Assembly (NCBI RefSeq): GCF_050937815.1
Contig: NZ_JACDIJ010000017.1
Span: 1-35,068, forward strand
DNA: 35,068 nucleotides
Source of the DNA: Treponema_C sp050937815
Lineage (GTDB): Bacteria; Spirochaetota; Spirochaetia; Treponematales; Treponemataceae
Reading direction: 5' to 3'
Shown here: positions 32,786-35,068 of the stretch, one piece after another
Numbering within the stretch: the stretch's first letter is position 1
How the letters are laid out: each line of letters starts with the position of its first letter
The notes under the pieces: generated by a model
The model's database searches: none
The model's input: only the letters and a program-made list of their open reading frames with translations
What the model was told of the DNA's origin: nothing
Translations under genes and position numbers: made by a program

Positions 32786-33685
32786 ATGAAAATTGAAAAC
32801 AATAATCGAAAAATTGAAGAACAAAAAGAAGCGCTTGAAGCCGCTTCGGGCTTTAAAACCCTGTACGGGATTATCAAAACGCTTCGCGCTCCGGGCGGCT
32901 GTCCTTGGGACAGGGAACAAACGCCCCTTTCTTTGCGGCCGACCCTTTTGGAAGAAACCTACGAAGCCTTGGACGCGCTTAGCGAATACGAAAAAAGCGG
33001 CGCTTCATCCCATGTAAAAGAGGAACTCGGCGATGTGATGCTGAACGCCGCGATGATAGGCTATATGTTCGAACAGGACGGAGATTTTACCGTCGCCGAC
33101 ATCTTTGATGAAGTATGCGAAAAGCTTGTGCGCCGCCACCCTCACGTGTTTCCCGAATCCGAAGGCAGGGTAAACGCCCTTGCCCATGCCGAAACACCCG
33201 AACAGGTTTTAAATCAATGGGATGCGATTAAGGCGGGCATCGAAGGACGCAAAGCCGGCGACAGTATTCTTGACGGGGCAGGGAAGGGCTTGGACCCCTT
33301 AACCCGCGCCTTTAAAATGCAAAAAAAAGCGGCGAAAAAGGGCTTTGACTGGAGTGAAGCCGCGGCGGTTCGTGAAAAGGTTCTTGAAGAAATCGCCGAA
33401 ATCGATGAAGCCGTCCGTCGAAGGGCCGATGCACCGCTGCAAACGGCAGGGCAAAATCAAAGCACCGTCGAAGATGAAATAGGGGATTTACTGTTTGCCG
33501 TCGTAAATTGGGCGCGTCATCTCGGAGTTGCTCCGGCCGTCGCCTTGGAAAAAGCGAATGCAAAATTCCGCCGCCGTTTTAAATACGTTGAAAAACGCTG
33601 CAAAGAAGGCAATATAGAAATGCAAAAAGAAAATCTGGCTGTTATGGATTCTTTTTGGGATAAGGCAAAGACCGAAGAACGGTAA
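32786..33685 (+). CDS. mazG: Nucleoside triphosphate pyrophosphohydrolase MazG
   Basis: A 299-residue protein with two MazG domains. The first (~23-130) starts LRAPGGCPWDREQT and carries EETYEALDAL with EELGDVMLNAAMIGYMFE, the acidic Mg2+-binding set ExxE...ExxD. The second (~185-290) carries EEIAEIDEAV and EDEIGDLLFAVVNWAR. MazG hydrolyses NTPs and aberrant dNTPs and lowers alarmone levels. It is somewhat longer than the E. coli enzyme because of an N-terminal tail and a loop (~209-220, ADAPLQTAGQNQ) in domain 2. The ATG has AAAAGGAC upstream. Second gene after pth. Confidence 0.95.
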   Translation: MKIENNNRKIEEQKEALEAASGFKTLYGIIKTLRAPGGCPWDREQTPLSLRPTLLEETYEALDALSEYEKSGASSHVKEELGDVMLNAAMIGYMFEQDGDFTVADIFDEVCEKLVRRHPHVFPESEGRVNALAHAETPEQVLNQWDAIKAGIEGRKAGDSILDGAGKGLDPLTRAFKMQKKAAKKGFDWSEAAAVREKVLEEIAEIDEAVRRRADAPLQTAGQNQSTVEDEIGDLLFAVVNWARHLGVAPAVALEKANAKFRRRFKYVEKRCKEGNIEMQKENLAVMDSFWDKAKTEER

Positions 33686-33717
33686 AAACAGGGGTGCTGG
33701 TACTTTTGCAAAAAATG

Positions 33718-33726
33718 TGCTATAAT
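33718..33726 (+). promoter_or_regulatory. Extended -10 promoter of clpP
   Basis: TGCTATAAT (33718-33726) is an extended -10; the -35 region (33695-33703) is poor. The leader to the ATG at 33783 is about 50 nt. It contains an in-frame ATG at 33738, 11 nt after the -10. Confidence 0.55.
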
Positions 33727-33782
33727 GAAAGTTCATTATGTGTTTTAAGCGCACAAAATACGTAAATATAAAAGAGGTTTGT

Positions 33783-34394
33783 ATGAATATAAATGATCTT
33801 ATCCGCTCCGAACAGGACGAAAAAGAAAAAAAGAATGACGCGGAGGGCGCTGAAGGTCTTGCTTTGCAGTTTTTAAAAACGCGGCAAATATTATTGACCG
33901 GCGAAATAGACAAGGCTTTGTCGGAAAAAATCATCCGGCAGCTTTTGATTTTGGAAGCGGCAGGCGATAAGCCCATCTATCTTTTTATCGATTCTCCCGG
34001 AGGAGATGCGGATGCGGGCTACGGTATCTTCGATATGATACGCTTTATCAATGCACCCGTTTATACGATAGGCATGGGGCTTGTCGCTTCGGCTGCGGCT
34101 CTGGTATTGCTTGCTTCCCCGAAAGAACGGCGTGCGGCTCTTCCGAACAGCCATTTTTTAATTCACCAGCCTTTAAGCGGCATAAAGGGTGTTGCGACCG
34201 AAATCGAGATTCACGCCAAAGAGCTTGAAAAAATGCGCGCGCGCATTAATAAACTTATCGCCGAAGAAACGGGAAAGCCGCTTGCACAGGTTGCAAAAGA
34301 TACCGACCGCGACTGCTGGCTTAACGCCGAAGAAGCGTTTTCTTACGGCTTGGTAAGTAAAATCATAGCGTCGCGCAAGGATTTGAAAAAATAG
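33783..34394 (+). CDS. clpP: ATP-dependent Clp protease proteolytic subunit (ClpP-like)
   Basis: A 203-residue serine protease of the ClpP family. The catalytic triad is present: Ser103 (GLVASAA), His128 (FLIHQPLSG) and Asp177 (DTDRDCWL), with FIDSPGGDADAGYGIFDMI as the usual substrate-groove motif. It works as a double ring with ClpX-type unfoldases in protein quality control. The N-terminus is longer and more charged (EQDEKEKKNDAEG) than classical ClpP, so it may be the second ClpP form that many spirochaetes have. The ATG at 33783 has AAGAGG at 33772-33777. The stop lies in a run of six A; a -1 shift there would add IAEGTGPSVEEIEAL. Confidence 0.88.
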   Translation: MNINDLIRSEQDEKEKKNDAEGAEGLALQFLKTRQILLTGEIDKALSEKIIRQLLILEAAGDKPIYLFIDSPGGDADAGYGIFDMIRFINAPVYTIGMGLVASAAALVLLASPKERRAALPNSHFLIHQPLSGIKGVATEIEIHAKELEKMRARINKLIAEETGKPLAQVAKDTDRDCWLNAEEAFSYGLVSKIIASRKDLKK

Positions 34395-34531
34395 CCGAAG
34401 GAACAGGGCCTTCCGTTGAAGAAATTGAAGCCCTTTAAGTACGCCGCCTTTATCGCGCATGTCTACGATAAAACCGCATACCCGTATTTGAAGCGTCCGC
34501 ATACAGGCATTCGAGCCGTTCGTATGCCTGT
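34395..34531 (+). other. Gap between clpP and the IS relic
   Basis: No intact gene. Bases 34392-34438 read IAEGTGPSVEEIEAL in the -1 frame of clpP, possibly the lost end of that gene. Bases 34395-34555 are open in the clpP frame after its stop (SEL at the end), which is probably chance. A long inverted repeat follows at 34500. Confidence 0.4.
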
Positions 34532-34534
34532 ATG
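34500..34534. repeat. Perfect 11-bp inverted repeat at the IS relic boundary
   Basis: CATACAGGCAT (34500-34510) and ATGCCTGTATG (34524-34534) are exact complements around a 13-nt loop. The right arm overlaps the first codons of the transposase fragment. No T-run, so it is not an obvious terminator for clpP. Confidence 0.65.
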
Positions 34535-34708
34535 GAACATTTTTTCGGAACTCTGAAAGTCGAAAGCGGATACAATGAACTGATCAAAATCAGAACTCCG
34601 ACAGAAAAAGAAGTGAGGGCACTGATTGACAATTTTATAACATATTACAATAATGAGCGTATTCAAAAAAATCTTGGCTGGCAGCCGCCGGTCGAAAAAT
34701 CTGCTTAA
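34526..34708 (+). pseudogene. IS3-family transposase fragment (C-terminal end of the integrase domain)
   Basis: The frame reads ACMEHFFGTLKVES...IDNFITYYNNERIQKNLGWQPPVEK and stops at 34706-34708. This is the conserved C-terminal part of IS3/IS150-group transposases (MESFFGTLK ... YYNNERIQxxLGWxxPVE), with the DDE glutamate as the E of ME. All upstream parts of the transposase and the first open frame are missing; the fragment begins inside the inverted repeat at 34524. A stub of about 60 codons, inactive. Confidence 0.85.
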
Positions 34709-34735
34709 ACTGTCCTAAAATGTGGGGGCAGTTCA
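34709..34735 (+). mobile_element. Right terminal repeat of the degraded IS3-family element
   Basis: Read on the - strand this begins TGAACTGCCCCCACATTTTA and continues GGACAGT, the usual TG-start, C-rich terminus of IS150-type elements. It directly follows the transposase stop, as expected for the right end. No left end was found in the window, so the element is a solo remnant. Confidence 0.75.
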
Positions 34736-34766
34736 CCCTGTCCGCAGCTCCCCCTTATTCACAGTT

Positions 34767-34940
34767 CCGCACAAGGACGTTCGGGAAAGCTATAAGTAAT
34801 GAGTTTTGGGCGGCAAAATGCCACAGATAAAACATCCTGTTTTAAATCCCGTGCACGGACGCACGGGAAAACTGCAAGTAATGAGTTTCGGGCACCGCCC
34901 GAAACTCAAGTTAAAAACCGCACAGGACGTGCGGTTTTTA
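34767..34940. repeat. Array of three related hairpins with a 30-bp direct repeat
   Basis: Three stem-loops share a loop ending GGAC: CCGCAC-AAGGAC-GTTCGG (34767-34784, one mismatch), CCCGTGC-ACGGAC-GCACGGG (34848-34867) and TAAAAACCGCAC-AGGAC-GTGCGGTTTTTA (34912-34940). After the first two, a 30-bp stretch CGGGAAA...AAGTAATGAGTTT.GGGC is repeated (34782-34811 and 34864-34893, 26 of 30 identical). The second unit also forms GAGTTTCGGGC-ACC-GCCCGAAACTC (34883-34907). No coding frame is seen; it lies just outside the IS end. Confidence 0.65.
34912..34940 (-). terminator. Likely intrinsic terminator of the - strand gene at 34944
   Basis: A perfect 12-bp stem TAAAAACCGCAC / GTGCGGTTTTTA with a 5-nt loop, starting 3 nt after the stop of the - strand gene. 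Because the arms end in A5 and T5, it could act in both directions. Confidence 0.75.
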
Positions 34941-34943
34941 AAC

Positions 34944-35068
34944 CTACTCCATCGTTACAACAATGCCGAGTGCTTCTGAGTTGTCGTCGGTAAGGACGGT
35001 TACTTGGGCATCGGAGTCAGAGGAAATGCCTGATGTGAACTTCCAATAAGCGGCTTTTTGAAAGGGGC
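34944..35068 (-). CDS. C-terminal end of an unknown protein (partial)
   Basis: On the - strand a frame enters the window and ends at TAG (34944-34946), giving 40 residues (YWKFTSGISSDSDAQVTVLT ... LGIVVTME). The stretch is acidic, rich in S, D, V and T, and looks like a beta-rich C-terminus. The terminator at 34912 right behind it supports a real gene. Too little is present to name a family. Confidence 0.6.
   Translation of the reverse strand, partial: PFQKAAYWKFTSGISSDSDAQVTVLTDDNSEALGIVVTME

Noticed and set aside
34395..34555. Open frame after the clpP stop reading KPFKYAAFIAHVYDKTAYPYL.
   Set aside because: It lacks a start with a ribosome-binding site, runs across the IS boundary and inverted repeat, and overlaps the alternative clpP tail; probably chance.

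Overview
The window (about 35 kb, moderate GC) looks like the chromosome of a spirochaete, most likely a Treponema of the oral/periodontal type. The strongest pointer is a complete prcB-prcA-prtP operon (18139-22289), which encodes the surface protease complex known as dentilisin in T. denticola. Spirochaete-style lipoprotein signal peptides and a pyruvate:ferredoxin oxidoreductase fit an anaerobic treponeme. The species is inferred from gene content, not proven.

Region 1 (1-10066) is an accessory island of small exported, lipid-anchored and membrane proteins on the + strand. It opens with the 3' end of a larger gene whose AT-rich C-terminal part is followed after 4 nt by a small two-helix membrane protein, the layout of a polymorphic-toxin tip and its immunity gene. 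Thirteen further short genes and one gene remnant follow. Four genes encode membrane proteins with a canonical EF-hand loop (757, 1166, 6534, 6940), and two of these are about 96% identical DNA copies. Two otherwise unrelated genes (1590, 5308) share a nearly identical SH3-like 3' end, and a promoter block is duplicated (6481, 7874). The region looks shaped by repeated segment duplication and cassette shuffling.

Region 2 (10121-24000) holds ettA (ribosome-bound ABC-F ATPase) and a PlpD-like patatin/outer-membrane-barrel protein on the - strand, then nifJ, prcB-prcA-prtP and a bifunctional NAD(P)HX repair enzyme on the + strand. Region 3 (24022-29610) is a tetR-controlled efflux operon: two ABC exporter half-transporters with a MATE transporter between them. 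Two inverted repeats of the same 10-4-10 geometry lie at the tetR promoter and ahead of the first ABC gene, and are likely the TetR operators.

Region 4 (29643-35068) carries housekeeping and odd genes: a YkgJ-type cysteine-cluster protein, a hydantoinase-like protein that has lost nearly all metal ligands, pth, mazG and clpP. It ends in a scar with an IS3-family transposase fragment, its terminal repeat, a series of related hairpins and the end of a - strand gene that leaves the window.

A recurring feature is leaderless-looking promoters. In ettA, the patatin gene, prcB, pth and the hydantoinase-like gene, a -10 hexamer ends exactly 6 nt before the ATG with no room for a ribosome-binding site. 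No tRNA, rRNA or CRISPR array was seen.
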